The position numbers and the translations under genes were made by a program. The notes under the pieces are model-generated. The model was not told the origin of the DNA. It was given only the letters and a program-made list of their open reading frames with translations, and did no database searches. From a virus, in the IMG/VR virus record IMGVR_UViG_3300048838_000970, positions 1-33,942 of that record: a DNA stretch of 33,942 bases. One strand, written 5' to 3'. Shown here piece after piece: positions 15,059 to 24,638 of the stretch; the stretch's first letter is position 1, and each line of letters begins with the position of its first letter.

Positions 15059-15531
15059 TGGCACAGGAGATGGAATACGATCTGAACGGAACCGTCTATG
15101 TCCAGAGGCCCCTGGTCATCGGGCAGGTGCGGCAGCTGGTCGCCCTGCTTGACGGACTGGTCATTCCCCGGGGTGCGAGCATACCCGAGCTGATCGACGC
15201 CCTGGGCGGGAAGCTTATGCCTGCCTTGGCGGTTGCTCTCACCGAAAAAGGGAAAAGCCCGCGGGATAAGGACGTCGACGCCATGGCGCACGAGCTGGAA
15301 TTCACAATGACTCCGGAGCAGCTCCTGCAGGTTGTCGATGATTTTTTCGGATTGAACCCGATCTCCTCCATTATGGAGAGGATCGGGAACCTCATGCAGA
15401 ACGGGGCGGGGACAATCGGGGCTATGGAAAACAGCTTGAAGAGCTCGTCGTCGTCCTCGCCGGAGGAGACATCACCCAGCGGGACGCCATTGAGTGGGGA
15501 TATACCCTCGGAGACGCAGAGCCTTTCCTGA
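15058..15531 (+). CDS. Tail assembly chaperone, short (gpG-like) form
   Basis: A 157-residue zero-frame product. Residues 1-~122 are helical (RQLVALLDGLV, PEQLLQVVDDFFGLNPISSIMER). The last ~30 residues are low-complexity Ser/Pro (SSSSSSPEETSPSGTP), which looks like DNA whose main meaning is in another frame. It lies between the tube and tape measure genes, as lambda G does. It is thought to coat the tape measure protein during tail assembly. Confidence 0.75.
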   Translation: MAQEMEYDLNGTVYVQRPLVIGQVRQLVALLDGLVIPRGASIPELIDALGGKLMPALAVALTEKGKSPRDKDVDAMAHELEFTMTPEQLLQVVDDFFGLNPISSIMERIGNLMQNGAGTIGAMENSLKSSSSSSPEETSPSGTPLSGDIPSETQSLS

Positions 15532-15704
15532 GATACCGGCGGCGGGAAATCATTTTCCGCGAAGCCGTGATCGGGTTTCTGTGCGGCCCTGAGAAAACGA
15601 AACCGGAAGACGAATACTGCGTGATATGCAGGCAGGCAGGCCGGGACGCCGACTGTAAGACCTGCGACAAAAACTTTAACGTGATCAAACAAGGGGACAT
15701 GTAA
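15058..15704 (+). CDS. Tail assembly chaperone, long (gpGT-like) form by -1 frameshift
   Basis: The -1 frame downstream of the chaperone is open from 15342 to 15704 and reads as sensible protein from about 15432: QLEELVVVLAGGDITQRD, IEWGYTLGDAEPFLRYRRRE. No good start codon precedes it. A candidate slippery site GGAAAAC lies at 15426-15432 (zero frame GAA AAC). This fits the lambda G/GT arrangement. The predicted fusion is 215 residues. Its C-terminus has two CxxC pairs (CVIC, CKTC), a zinc-ribbon-like tail. The slip site is not the canonical GGGAAAG. Confidence 0.7.
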
Positions 15705-15705
15705 A

Positions 15706-17733
15706 ATGCCCATTTCCGCCGCGGATGTCAAAATCGTACTGAGCGCCCAGGACAACGCCTCCCCTGCCGTGAAGCAGTTCGGTGTGAACGCCGAAAAAGC
15801 CCTGCGCGATGTCGAAGGCGCAACGGGCAAGCTGAACGGTGTTTTCGAGAAATTCAAGCAGAACTGGTTGGGTCTTACCGCCGCTGCCTATGCAGCGAAG
15901 GAGGCGTTTCAGAAGGCATGGGATATGGCCGGCGTGGCTGCCGACTATAACGAACGAATCGCCGCCCTGAATGCGCTTGGCGCGCAGTATGGCATGACCG
16001 GGACTCAGATCGTCAACGCTACGAAGGAAGCATCCCGCGGTCTCATCTCATTGGCCAACGCGGCAGACATGGCCGCGATAGGCATGAACCTTGCCCTCTT
16101 CCCGCAGCAGGTGGCAGAATTCACAAGCGTCGCTGAAGCCCTGTCCGATGTGATCGGCGGATCGATTCCTGAGGCTTACGACCGCATGGTGGTGGCCGCC
16201 GCATCAGGCCGGACAACGACCCTCGCCCAGATGGGCATCCTGGTTGATCTTGATAAGGCATACAAGGATCACGCAGAAGCAATCGGCCGCAAAGCGGAAA
16301 GCCTGACCTCACTGGAAAAACAGCAGATACGGGTCAATACCATCCTGGAAACCGCAAAGGGGAAAGTGGCCGATCTGGGGGGGGGCGTGGACTCGACGCG
16401 CGACAAGATGGACCGCTTGGTTATGACTCTTCAGGATATCGAGCTCTGGCTCGGGCAGGCGACCATCAAGGGCGCGGCCATGGCTTTGAGCGGTTTTCAG
16501 TATCTTGCCGCCGGCGTCCTGGGCCTCGTGTCCGCATACTCGCGCTACCGCGCCCTAGTCTATGACGCCATTGGCGATGAAAAAAAACATCAGGAAAACC
16601 TCATCAACGCGAACGCCGCATGGGAGGCCCGCAACGCCCTGCTGAAAGACGCCGCCAACAACTGGCAACTTGCGACGACGAATAGCACGACCATCGCATC
16701 TTTCCGCAGGACAGGCAATCTGCCGGTGGATTATGGAGCACCCGCGGGATCTGGCAAGACCAGCAAAACCACCAAAAGCGATATCATGACCCAGGCGGAA
16801 AAAGACGCGATACTGGTCAAGGATGAACTGGAGCGCGTGCAGAAGGTCTGGGAAGACAATGAGGAATGGCTTAAAACGCATGTCTTTGATCCGCTGATTG
16901 GAGATTATGTTTTGCTTGCCGATTTGGAAGAGGCAGAGCTCAAGAGAAAAAGACTATTGCAGCAGGTACTTGAGGATATCAAGACACCCGCAGAAAAATA
17001 TAACGAACAGGTTGACATTCTGAATGATCTGCTCTCGCGGGGACTGCTGACGACAGAACAGTATGAGCGTGCCCTGGAAAAGGCGCGCAGCGCAATGGAG
17101 AAAAACGCTAATGATGAAAAGTCCATGCTTGATGATCTGAAACAGTCTATCGAGGGCTGGGGCCGCGATGCAGCCGATGCCATTACAGACTGGGCTCTGG
17201 AAGGCAAGGGATCATTTAAGGACTTCGCTGATGCGGTCATAAAAGACATCATGCGTATGGTTTTGTATCAGCAATTATTGAAGCCGATCATGACGGGCAT
17301 CAGCAATGGATCATGGATCGGCTCGGCCGTATCTTTTGTCGGTGGACTGTTTGGCGGCGGTGGCACGGTTACCGGTACCCAGTACAATGCGGATGTCGCG
17401 GGCAGCTTTACCGGCGGCGGCCTTGGTTATCACACGGGCGGTATGGCCACGGAGCCGGGCTTCTACCGCATCGGCATCAACCCACGCATCTTTGACAGTG
17501 CCCCGCGGTACCATTCCGGCATCGGCCCCGGCGAGACGGCGGCGATACTCCGCAAGGACGAAGGAGTCTTTACCCCCGGCCAGATGCGGGCCCTGGGCCT
17601 GATGGCGGGAAGAGGCGCCACAACCATCAATGTCCCGATCAATATGGACGGGCAATCGGACAAGCGACTGGCGTCTAATCTCCGCCGGGTCATCGAAGAC
17701 ACGGTCCGCCGCGAACTGCAGAGGAACCTGTAA
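15706..17733 (+). CDS. Tail tape measure protein
   Basis: A 675-residue protein. It begins with AADVKIVLSAQDNASPAVKQFG, a standard tape measure start. Long alpha-helical and Ala-rich segments follow, with a hydrophobic stretch near residues 250-280. The C-terminus has IEGWGRDAADAITDWAL and FADAVIKDIMRMVLYQQLLKPI, a lambda gpH-like end. At about 1.5 Angstrom per residue this predicts a tail of roughly 100 nm, hence a siphovirus. The start is one base after the chaperone stop. Confidence 0.92.
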   Translation: MPISAADVKIVLSAQDNASPAVKQFGVNAEKALRDVEGATGKLNGVFEKFKQNWLGLTAAAYAAKEAFQKAWDMAGVAADYNERIAALNALGAQYGMTGTQIVNATKEASRGLISLANAADMAAIGMNLALFPQQVAEFTSVAEALSDVIGGSIPEAYDRMVVAAASGRTTTLAQMGILVDLDKAYKDHAEAIGRKAESLTSLEKQQIRVNTILETAKGKVADLGGGVDSTRDKMDRLVMTLQDIELWLGQATIKGAAMALSGFQYLAAGVLGLVSAYSRYRALVYDAIGDEKKHQENLINANAAWEARNALLKDAANNWQLATTNSTTIASFRRTGNLPVDYGAPAGSGKTSKTTKSDIMTQAEKDAILVKDELERVQKVWEDNEEWLKTHVFDPLIGDYVLLADLEEAELKRKRLLQQVLEDIKTPAEKYNEQVDILNDLLSRGLLTTEQYERALEKARSAMEKNANDEKSMLDDLKQSIEGWGRDAADAITDWALEGKGSFKDFADAVIKDIMRMVLYQQLLKPIMTGISNGSWIGSAVSFVGGLFGGGGTVTGTQYNADVAGSFTGGGLGYHTGGMATEPGFYRIGINPRIFDSAPRYHSGIGPGETAAILRKDEGVFTPGQMRALGLMAGRGATTINVPINMDGQSDKRLASNLRRVIEDTVRRELQRNL

Positions 17734-18108
17734 ATGGCGAATATCTCTATCGGGGCTGTAACCCTTAAAAGCAATCCGACGGACCTGACCCTGATCCGGG
17801 CGGATAAAACCTGCGCCGCACAGCAGACCTACTCTTCTGTCGCCTTCTTTTCCTGGGGTGCATCCATCATCGGAAAAGAGATCGAGCTGCTCTGGAACTG
17901 GATGGAAGCCGATGATTTTGCCGCCCTCGATGCGCTCTACGCCGCAGACGCCCCGGTTGTGTTCGACCCGCAGGACGGAGGCGGGAAAACCTATAACGTT
18001 GAAATCATGGCCCTGGACGGCAAATACCACATGGAATTCGGGACGGTCTCGACCGTCATGCGCCGGGACGTCACCATGACCCTGCTTATGCTGTCCGAGG
18101 TGGCCTGA
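17734..18108 (+). CDS. Minor tail protein
   Basis: A 124-residue beta-rich protein (SIGAVTLKSNPTDLTLI, KTYNVEIMALDGKYH) immediately after the tape measure gene. The position and size match lambda gpM-type tail tip proteins, although identity is not certain. Its stop overlaps the next small start. Confidence 0.6.
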   Translation: MANISIGAVTLKSNPTDLTLIRADKTCAAQQTYSSVAFFSWGASIIGKEIELLWNWMEADDFAALDALYAADAPVVFDPQDGGGKTYNVEIMALDGKYHMEFGTVSTVMRRDVTMTLLMLSEVA

Positions 18109-18272
18109 TGAAATGGAGCGAATTCAAAAGACTAGTTGATGAGGAAATAAAAGAGTCGGGAGTTGATGATCCCGATATCGATTATATCGACATTGGCGCA
18201 CTTGAATGGAGTGGAGACGAAATCGTGATCGGGGTTGATGAAAGGACTAAGGAACTTTGTATAGGTAGTTGA
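18108..18272 (+). CDS. Short acidic protein of unknown function
   Basis: A 54-residue protein with an acidic core (DDPDIDYIDIGALEWSGDE). Its ATG overlaps the stop of the minor tail gene by one base. It is AT-richer than its neighbours. The coupled start and clear stop support it as a real gene. I do not recognise it. It lies directly before the long hairpin that precedes the tail hub gene. Confidence 0.6.
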   Translation: MKWSEFKRLVDEEIKESGVDDPDIDYIDIGALEWSGDEIVIGVDERTKELCIGS

Positions 18273-18336
18273 AACTTATTAATCTTTAACAAACAGGGTT
18301 TTCCGTAGCTCCGGCCAGAGCGAAGGGAACGCAAGC

Positions 18337-18388
18337 ATAATCAAGGCGGTCAGTGTGGGACCACACCCTACACGACCGCCTTGATTAT
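18337..18388. repeat. 15-bp perfect inverted repeat before the hub gene
   Basis: Arms at 18337-18351 and 18374-18388 are exact complements. The enclosed bases (GTGTGGG / CCCTACAC) extend the stem by about seven more pairs with one G-U pair. There is no T-run. A short hairpin (GCTC/GAGC) lies just upstream near 18308-18321. The rest of 18273-18408 has no gene. Confidence 0.85.
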
Positions 18389-18408
18389 TGCCCTGAGCGA
18401 GGAATTAG

Positions 18409-21400
18409 ATGGCATTAACTCTCTCGACATTAGGTTCCGTTACCGCCCTGGCGATTGACGACAGCGCCTGCGTCGAAGCCAACGGGACTTATGACCTGAT
18501 CTTCACCGGCGACAATACCGCCCCGGCCACAGGGACCTATACCATCGTATCCAATGTGATCACGTCCGTTTCCCTGACTTCCGGCGGGTCCGGATATTCG
18601 TCCGCGCCGACCGTCGCCACGCAGACCGGAGATGGTTCAGTTACCGCTTCGTTCATGTCCTTGGCCAGCGCACAGGACAGCCAGTCCAGGCATCCTTTAG
18701 TTGAAATCATCTCCGCCCAGAAGGGCAATGAAATCCCCTTCGATGGCACATATTTAACCCCCGAAACCTTCAACGAATATTCATCCGCTCCTATAGCCCA
18801 CTCAACAGGCAGGCTTTGCAAGGCGTATTGTTACGGGCCGGAAGATATGGGGGATAGCGTCCATTATAACAGCGGTATCAAGTACGTTTATACGGATACA
18901 GATCGAACTGAATTTACGACCGTCACCATTACATTGTACACAAATCCGGCCTATGAAATGAAGTCCGTCTCAATCTGCGCAATGACGGACGGGAACATCG
19001 GTATTATCTGCATGGTGGATGACTCATCGGCCAACGTCTATCGAATATTGCGCCGTATCGTCACCGTTACCGGAACTGCCGTGAGCAACGCCGAAATCGC
19101 AAGCTGGAGTCACGGAACCTATACATCCGATCCGTGGGTTTCGACTATTGCCGCCAATTCATATTTGCTGGTTTACGGAAAGATCAGTGGTTCGGATTAT
19201 TACATCTACAAAAGAACATCGGCCGACTTTGTTACCTGGAGCGCGGAAGGTGCTTTGACTATCGGGGGCCCGACTTCCACATGGCGTCTTGCCAACCCAT
19301 CAATACTCAAGATCAGTGCCGGCGATTTATGGCTCTGTTTCGACGCACTTGAAAGTATCGGGCCGGGTGGTGAGGAATTGACAAACGTCTATTACTCTGT
19401 TTCCGCCGATGCGGGTGCAAATTGGGCGGATGCCGTCAAGCTAACAAATTATACGACGTACGGCGAAATCGGCTTGCACCCCACCACATGTCAAAAAACA
19501 GCCGATCAAATGCACATGATATTTACACGTCAGGTCGGGGCATTGCATATGGACGACACGGCGACGGGTTGGCCGACGGGAGACTATACCGTTGAATTGT
19601 CATGGGATTCTGTCAACCGAAAATTGTACGCTGTCAACTGTAATGGCGGCAGCGCAAATAAATATTTACAATGCGTGGTAAAAATCGATGTTGATACTTG
19701 GGCGGTTGACCAGTATTGGGACTCAACAACGACGCCAGGCTTTCCATCGTTTATTTGCGATAATACGCATCATGTCTGGTTTGGAAACAAGATGCACGAC
19801 GGCCATCATATCGCTATTTGTTGCACTAATAACGATCATCGATTTGTTTGGCATTTGGATGGCGAAAACGACACCATAACCGGATATTATGTCGATACAC
19901 AACTTGAACACTCTATTCTCAGCAATACAACCATCGATGCACTTAATGAGCATTACAATCGCATAAATGGGTTGCAGGTTGATGCTGATAATGAGCGCAT
20001 CTACGTATGGATTGTTTCGGCTTATCTATATCACGCTGGCGTATATGTTGGTTACATTGATCTCACCGAAACAAGCGGATACGCTATGCATACTGTGTTA
20101 TATGTGGATCGGATGTTCGGGACAAATAATACTTATGTGTCCGGCATCGGCGGCACGTATTCTGGCGGCATATACATCGACACGGTTGGTAATCGCGTGG
20201 CAATCACCGGGACGACCGCAGGCACATGGGATGGCTTTTGCAAGGTTTACGACATCGAAAGCGCAGGGGAATTGGTATCGTGGGACGGCGCTATCGATAC
20301 GGACTTTCCGAAGTATGGTCTGAGAAAGCCTTTCGTTTACGGTGACAAACTTTATGCAGGGCTTGGCGCATACTATTCAGGAGGAACACAATCAACCTTC
20401 CGGGGATTATGTGAAATCGATCTCGTCTCTGAGATAATCAAATTCCACCGTCCTTCTTATTGCACTGAGGATGATCATCTATTCGGGCGGCCTTATTATA
20501 TCGGGAATGACCGGCTGGCCATGACTCATCCAGGTTATGGCGTGGCGATCTTTGACATGATTGGTCATACATGGGAACTGTTTTCTAACGATAATGTTCC
20601 GGGATTGACACTTGATGGTCTGGATGACTGGAAGGAAGCGCAAATAGCTTATGATGAAATGAATGAAATAATCTTCGTAGGCGACCCCGGGAATGGCGTG
20701 ATTGCTTTTTCGCTCTATGGCTACTTGCGTCAGGCTTACTATTCAATCGGCACGTTTTCCGGTGGCACATGGTCGTTCGCCGCTGCAACGCAACTTGTTC
20801 AGGGCTTCAGGGATTTTGAGGCGGTTGCCGTACCAGACCCCGGAAATGCGACGTCCATGTATTGCTTCTGGAACTCAGAAGATTCAGACGGCGAGCAATC
20901 TATAAAATGGGACAAGGACGGGTCAAGTCTGAACCTGTCAGAGTATTTAATTGATGACGAAATTACGCTTGAACGCACCATCGACGGCAATCCGGCCACA
21001 CTTTCCTTTAGCGTTTCGCACGGCCATCTGTTTGATCCATACAATCAAAACAGCCTATTGTCGCTCTATCTGAAGAAAGGCCGGAAACTCACTATCCGGT
21101 GGGGGGAACTCATCTCAGGAACTGAATATTGGCAGAATGCCGGGACATTCTATGTGCAATCCGGGTCTATAAGAATTGCGCGTGGCGAGTATCCGGTGAT
21201 GAAAATAGAGGCCCTGGACCAGAGGGCATTGTGGCAGAACTCCCACGTCTATGCGACGGACATTTACGCCAATACCCCGGAAGAAATTCTCACCGACCTG
21301 ATGACCGACATTGCGGACATGGCCGTGGGTGAGATAGACACGCTCTCCATCGATAATTCATCAACACTCTATAACCAGTGGATTGAAACGACGCTTGATG

Positions 21401-22398
21401 ACATCCTGACCCAGGTATGCGAGCGGTACGGTTATTATTATCGATTTACGGTGGATGGTAAATTCTCCGTCCGCAAAATCACCAACTTAGGGACTGTGAC
21501 GCATACCTATGCCGATCATGCGACCATTATCGAGTACACGCCGGATGATCGATATTCAGACTTTACAAACAGGGTCACGGTAATCGGGCAGGAGCGGGAC
21601 TACACAACCGTGCTTTTTAATGAAGAACAGGTGGCTACCCTCCAGGGAACCCTTGGATGGTGGGGTTGTAAAAAAGAGCATGTCGTCTGGTTTTCCACGG
21701 ACCAGTCTCGCCGGTGTATGAACCCGCGCCTTGTCGTGCTGGAAACGGCCATGTCAATACCAATGAGGTTGGCCGGTAACGTAGAAGAGTCGATTGAAGA
21801 ATGCCCGGAAGCGGGTGATTTCAAATACTGCACCGTCAATGTAAAGGCCCCGAACCTTATTGGTCCACTGATTGGAAACGTCTTGGGTTATGTCGCCCTG
21901 TGTTCGATCCCTGATATGGGTGAAGAAATAGATGGGACGGTGATTGTATCCCTGCCATGGGGGCGGCTGTTGCAGTCAGTCGCCATGACGTTTATCTGCA
22001 TGATTTTAGGCTCGGTGGTGAATTATCAATATGCCATTTACGCGCAACCACTGGGATCGATCCGCCGGAGCGTACAGGGGCAAGCGGACGATACGGAGCA
22101 TCAGGCGGAAATCGGATGCGTGGTGGAACAGAAGATGGAAGATCCGCTCTGTTATTCGGTGGCCGACTGTAATCAGGTCGCCAACTTTGAGTTGATGGTA
22201 GCACAGATGCAGCGCAAACGGGTATCCATTACAAAGGTGGCCCACTTGCAGGATGAGGACGGCGACACAATCCGGTTCGTTCATCCTTACAGTGGTGCGG
22301 ATATAGATTTGTATGTAACCAATATCCGGCGCAAATTCAAAAAAGGTAGTGACGGGTATTTTATAGACGAAATTGACGGGTGGTTGGTGAATCAATGA
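18409..22398 (+). CDS. Beta-propeller/tail hub fusion protein
   Basis: A 1,329-residue protein. Residues 1-~85 are a Gly/Ser/Thr-rich beta domain containing SLTSGGSGYSSAPTV. Residues ~90-830 look like a sialidase-type beta-propeller or propeller pair: repeated strand blocks such as WRLANPSILKISAGDLWLCF, and an Asp-box match, SADAGANW, near residue 335. Residues ~840-1329 resemble a tail hub/baseplate protein (EYLIDDEITLERTIDGNP, YYYRFTVDGKFSVRKI). The hub would join the tail tip while the propeller could bind or cut host surface sugar. The order is unusual, since adhesins usually follow the hub domain. The sugar role is inference. Confidence 0.75.
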   Translation: MALTLSTLGSVTALAIDDSACVEANGTYDLIFTGDNTAPATGTYTIVSNVITSVSLTSGGSGYSSAPTVATQTGDGSVTASFMSLASAQDSQSRHPLVEIISAQKGNEIPFDGTYLTPETFNEYSSAPIAHSTGRLCKAYCYGPEDMGDSVHYNSGIKYVYTDTDRTEFTTVTITLYTNPAYEMKSVSICAMTDGNIGIICMVDDSSANVYRILRRIVTVTGTAVSNAEIASWSHGTYTSDPWVSTIAANSYLLVYGKISGSDYYIYKRTSADFVTWSAEGALTIGGPTSTWRLANPSILKISAGDLWLCFDALESIGPGGEELTNVYYSVSADAGANWADAVKLTNYTTYGEIGLHPTTCQKTADQMHMIFTRQVGALHMDDTATGWPTGDYTVELSWDSVNRKLYAVNCNGGSANKYLQCVVKIDVDTWAVDQYWDSTTTPGFPSFICDNTHHVWFGNKMHDGHHIAICCTNNDHRFVWHLDGENDTITGYYVDTQLEHSILSNTTIDALNEHYNRINGLQVDADNERIYVWIVSAYLYHAGVYVGYIDLTETSGYAMHTVLYVDRMFGTNNTYVSGIGGTYSGGIYIDTVGNRVAITGTTAGTWDGFCKVYDIESAGELVSWDGAIDTDFPKYGLRKPFVYGDKLYAGLGAYYSGGTQSTFRGLCEIDLVSEIIKFHRPSYCTEDDHLFGRPYYIGNDRLAMTHPGYGVAIFDMIGHTWELFSNDNVPGLTLDGLDDWKEAQIAYDEMNEIIFVGDPGNGVIAFSLYGYLRQAYYSIGTFSGGTWSFAAATQLVQGFRDFEAVAVPDPGNATSMYCFWNSEDSDGEQSIKWDKDGSSLNLSEYLIDDEITLERTIDGNPATLSFSVSHGHLFDPYNQNSLLSLYLKKGRKLTIRWGELISGTEYWQNAGTFYVQSGSIRIARGEYPVMKIEALDQRALWQNSHVYATDIYANTPEEILTDLMTDIADMAVGEIDTLSIDNSSTLYNQWIETTLDDILTQVCERYGYYYRFTVDGKFSVRKITNLGTVTHTYADHATIIEYTPDDRYSDFTNRVTVIGQERDYTTVLFNEEQVATLQGTLGWWGCKKEHVVWFSTDQSRRCMNPRLVVLETAMSIPMRLAGNVEESIEECPEAGDFKYCTVNVKAPNLIGPLIGNVLGYVALCSIPDMGEEIDGTVIVSLPWGRLLQSVAMTFICMILGSVVNYQYAIYAQPLGSIRRSVQGQADDTEHQAEIGCVVEQKMEDPLCYSVADCNQVANFELMVAQMQRKRVSITKVAHLQDEDGDTIRFVHPYSGADIDLYVTNIRRKFKKGSDGYFIDEIDGWLVNQ

Positions 22399-23504
22399 GG
22401 CTATACGGCGGTCGGATAATCCATTCACAGGTGCGCCGGGAAATCTCAATCCGGCAGGAACTCAGGGATGCAATCGTCTATGACATCGACTCAACGAATA
22501 AATATTGCCGGGTAAAGATACAGGGGTCGGATAAGTATATCAAGGCTTATTACAACGAAAACTGGGGATCATCCCCTGAATGGTTGAAGCCAGGAAACGC
22601 CGTACGGATCACGCACCCCGGAGGAAACAAGGGGCGTATAGAGGTTGTTGGGCATGGTCTTTTACTGCCAACTGCGATTCCAGGCGGTAATGTCACGCCG
22701 CCCGCCGCAACGCTGCCCGATGCGGTGTTGTCCGGCATGGCGCTTATGGCTCCGTCTGATGGGTCCATGACGGCATGGGTGTATAGCGGGACATATCGTA
22801 TTGACGGCATAGAGTATTCATTCTCCGGCATGACTATGGATAACGCCGATATTGAAATGGACCGGCCGGACCTGTTCATTGATGAGGTCGGCGGATCGGT
22901 GACGTTTGATGCGGCCCATGCGACGCTGTTCCGGTATGACAAGGTGGTTATCGGTGCGGATGGGATACTGGATGTAGTCAAGGGCAGTAATTATTCCGGG
23001 GAACCGACATTCCCGGAAACGCCCGTCGATCATGTGTGGGTTGGTTGGGTGCTGATTTACCCCGGTATGACCAGCGTTACACAGGCGGATATCAATAGAA
23101 CCTATTCAGACCCGATATTAAGTTCATTCACCATTGCATACGAGGACCAGGAGTTGTCCTGGGGCGACGATGAGACGTATTTTGATGTGACGGCCCTTGA
23201 CCAGTACGGGCAGGAAGTATCTGGCAATTATACCGCAACGGTAAGCGTGCAATTCGGGACAGGGACGTTCTCGGACGGTGCGGGGCAATCGACTTGCAGC
23301 GAGGACGGTTACGTTGATTTGACGTTCAACTTCCTGACGAGTTTTAGATGTTATTACGAGCGCGAGCTTGTTTTTGATGACCCGCTTGAAACGGAATGGT
23401 CGCCTACCTTTATGATACTTGACTCGTACACTAATACAATGGCCGTCGGGGGAATACAGCTACTGGCCGATGGCGGAGCACACTTAGGAGAGATTTATGT
23501 TTAA
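22395..23504 (+). CDS. Tail tip/spike-like protein with OB-fold start and Ig-like C-terminus
   Basis: A 369-residue protein whose ATG at 22395 overlaps the hub stop. Residues ~20-90 contain IVYDIDSTNKYCRVKIQG and WLKPGNAVRITHPGGNKG, like an OB-fold spike base. The middle part is beta-rich. The C-terminal ~130 residues (LSWGDDETYFDVTALDQYGQ, YTATVSVQFGTGTFSD) look like a bacterial Ig-like domain, often a surface-binding element. It probably works with the hub at the tail tip. Confidence 0.6.
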   Translation: MRLYGGRIIHSQVRREISIRQELRDAIVYDIDSTNKYCRVKIQGSDKYIKAYYNENWGSSPEWLKPGNAVRITHPGGNKGRIEVVGHGLLLPTAIPGGNVTPPAATLPDAVLSGMALMAPSDGSMTAWVYSGTYRIDGIEYSFSGMTMDNADIEMDRPDLFIDEVGGSVTFDAAHATLFRYDKVVIGADGILDVVKGSNYSGEPTFPETPVDHVWVGWVLIYPGMTSVTQADINRTYSDPILSSFTIAYEDQELSWGDDETYFDVTALDQYGQEVSGNYTATVSVQFGTGTFSDGAGQSTCSEDGYVDLTFNFLTSFRCYYERELVFDDPLETEWSPTFMILDSYTNTMAVGGIQLLADGGAHLGEIYV

Positions 23505-23676
23505 CGAGTTAAAAAGGATAGCAGATGCGCTTGAAAGTATTGCGCGGGATGTATCGGAAATGAGAACGGATCAGAAAATGGCTAGAGAGCGACATGCACA
23601 GGCCATCGAGGACAGCAAGCAAGCAACTCAAGGTCTTATGTCGCAATTTACGCATCTCCTGACGGGCGGACAGTAA
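23497..23676 (+). CDS. Short coiled-coil protein
   Basis: A 59-residue protein with a heptad-like pattern (LKRIADALESIARDVSEM) and a charged helical rest. The ATG overlaps the previous stop by eight bases, and a GGAG lies upstream. Similar short coiled coils occur next to fibre genes, perhaps as trimerisation or assembly aids. The function is not known. Confidence 0.65.
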   Translation: MFNELKRIADALESIARDVSEMRTDQKMARERHAQAIEDSKQATQGLMSQFTHLLTGGQ

Positions 23677-23690
23677 AGGAGGCATCAAAA

Positions 23691-24629
23691 ATGGGCAATA
23701 ATTATTTTACACCTTATAGTAACACAGCGCCGAAAACGGCTTTTACAGCCGCGTCAATGGGTGCACCGTTGGTCGAACTGGACCAGGCCATCACCTACGG
23801 GACAAAGCGCCCGATTGTCCATACAGACGGAGATATAACCTGGTCAGGCGGAACGCTTACCTGGACGGGTACGATCAGGATTCTCTTTAATACGGCTGCG
23901 GGTCTGGCCGTTCAGAACACCATTGCCGCCGGGAGCATCGCCCTGTCCGATAATGAGTTTTGTTACGTCACCATCAATGAGACCAATGATACAGCCCTAA
24001 CGATGAGTAAGGCGGCAGTGACTACCGCCGCCGCCAGTAATTTTCTGACGCTCGGGATTCTGGTTATGGGATACCGCAACACGACCAACGACGAATTTTA
24101 TCCGGTCTGGTTGCCTTTCAAATATTCCGCCACGGATGCCTCAGCGTATGTGGCCAAGACGCTCTTTGATGCCTATTCCGTATTATATGCCGATTCGGAC
24201 AATACCCCGGCGGCTTTGAGCGTCGGTGCTTCGCAGGTTGTTGGCAGAAAAGCCTCCGGCGGGGTTGTCGCGATATCTATGGACGATCTGAGAACGCTGC
24301 TCGGGAACTTGGATGGCCGTGAGCAAGCTATCACCTGCGCTGATACCGTGACGGTTGACTGGTCTGCGGGGGCCACAGCCAGGATGACCTTTGACCGTAA
24401 TGCGGTTGCCTTTACCTTTTCAAACCCGGTTGTCGGAAAGGTCTATCGCCTGCTGCTCATCCAGGGTGATGGGTCTGATCTCGCCAGCTGGACGACCACG
24501 ATCAAGTGGGCAGGCGGTGCGGCCCCGGTGTTATCGACGGCAGTGGGGGCGATAGATATCGTCACCTTTGTTTACATCAACTCGGTCTGGTACGGATCGG
24601 CAACGCTCAATTTTGCAACACCGGCGTAA
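23691..24629 (+). CDS. Tail fibre or receptor-binding-like protein
   Basis: A 312-residue, beta-rich and Ala/Thr-rich protein with AAAGGAGG before its ATG. A short N-terminal region has ASMGAPLVELDQAITYG. Repeated strand patterns follow (DGDITWSGGTLTWTGTIRI). A C-terminal jelly-roll-like part is visible (RMTFDRNAVAFTFSNPVVGK, SVWYGSATLNFATPA). The composition and place after hub and spike fit a fibre or appendage protein. The receptor is unknown. Confidence 0.6.
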   Translation: MGNNYFTPYSNTAPKTAFTAASMGAPLVELDQAITYGTKRPIVHTDGDITWSGGTLTWTGTIRILFNTAAGLAVQNTIAAGSIALSDNEFCYVTINETNDTALTMSKAAVTTAAASNFLTLGILVMGYRNTTNDEFYPVWLPFKYSATDASAYVAKTLFDAYSVLYADSDNTPAALSVGASQVVGRKASGGVVAISMDDLRTLLGNLDGREQAITCADTVTVDWSAGATARMTFDRNAVAFTFSNPVVGKVYRLLLIQGDGSDLASWTTTIKWAGGAAPVLSTAVGAIDIVTFVYINSVWYGSATLNFATPA

Positions 24630-24638
24630 GGAGGAAAT

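Noticed and set aside
15342-15348. T TTT TTC as the tail chaperone slip site
   Set aside because: It is a good heptamer, but the zero frame stays natural for about 26 more codons and the -1 frame is unnatural until about 15420. GGAAAAC fits the change point better. Peptide data would decide.
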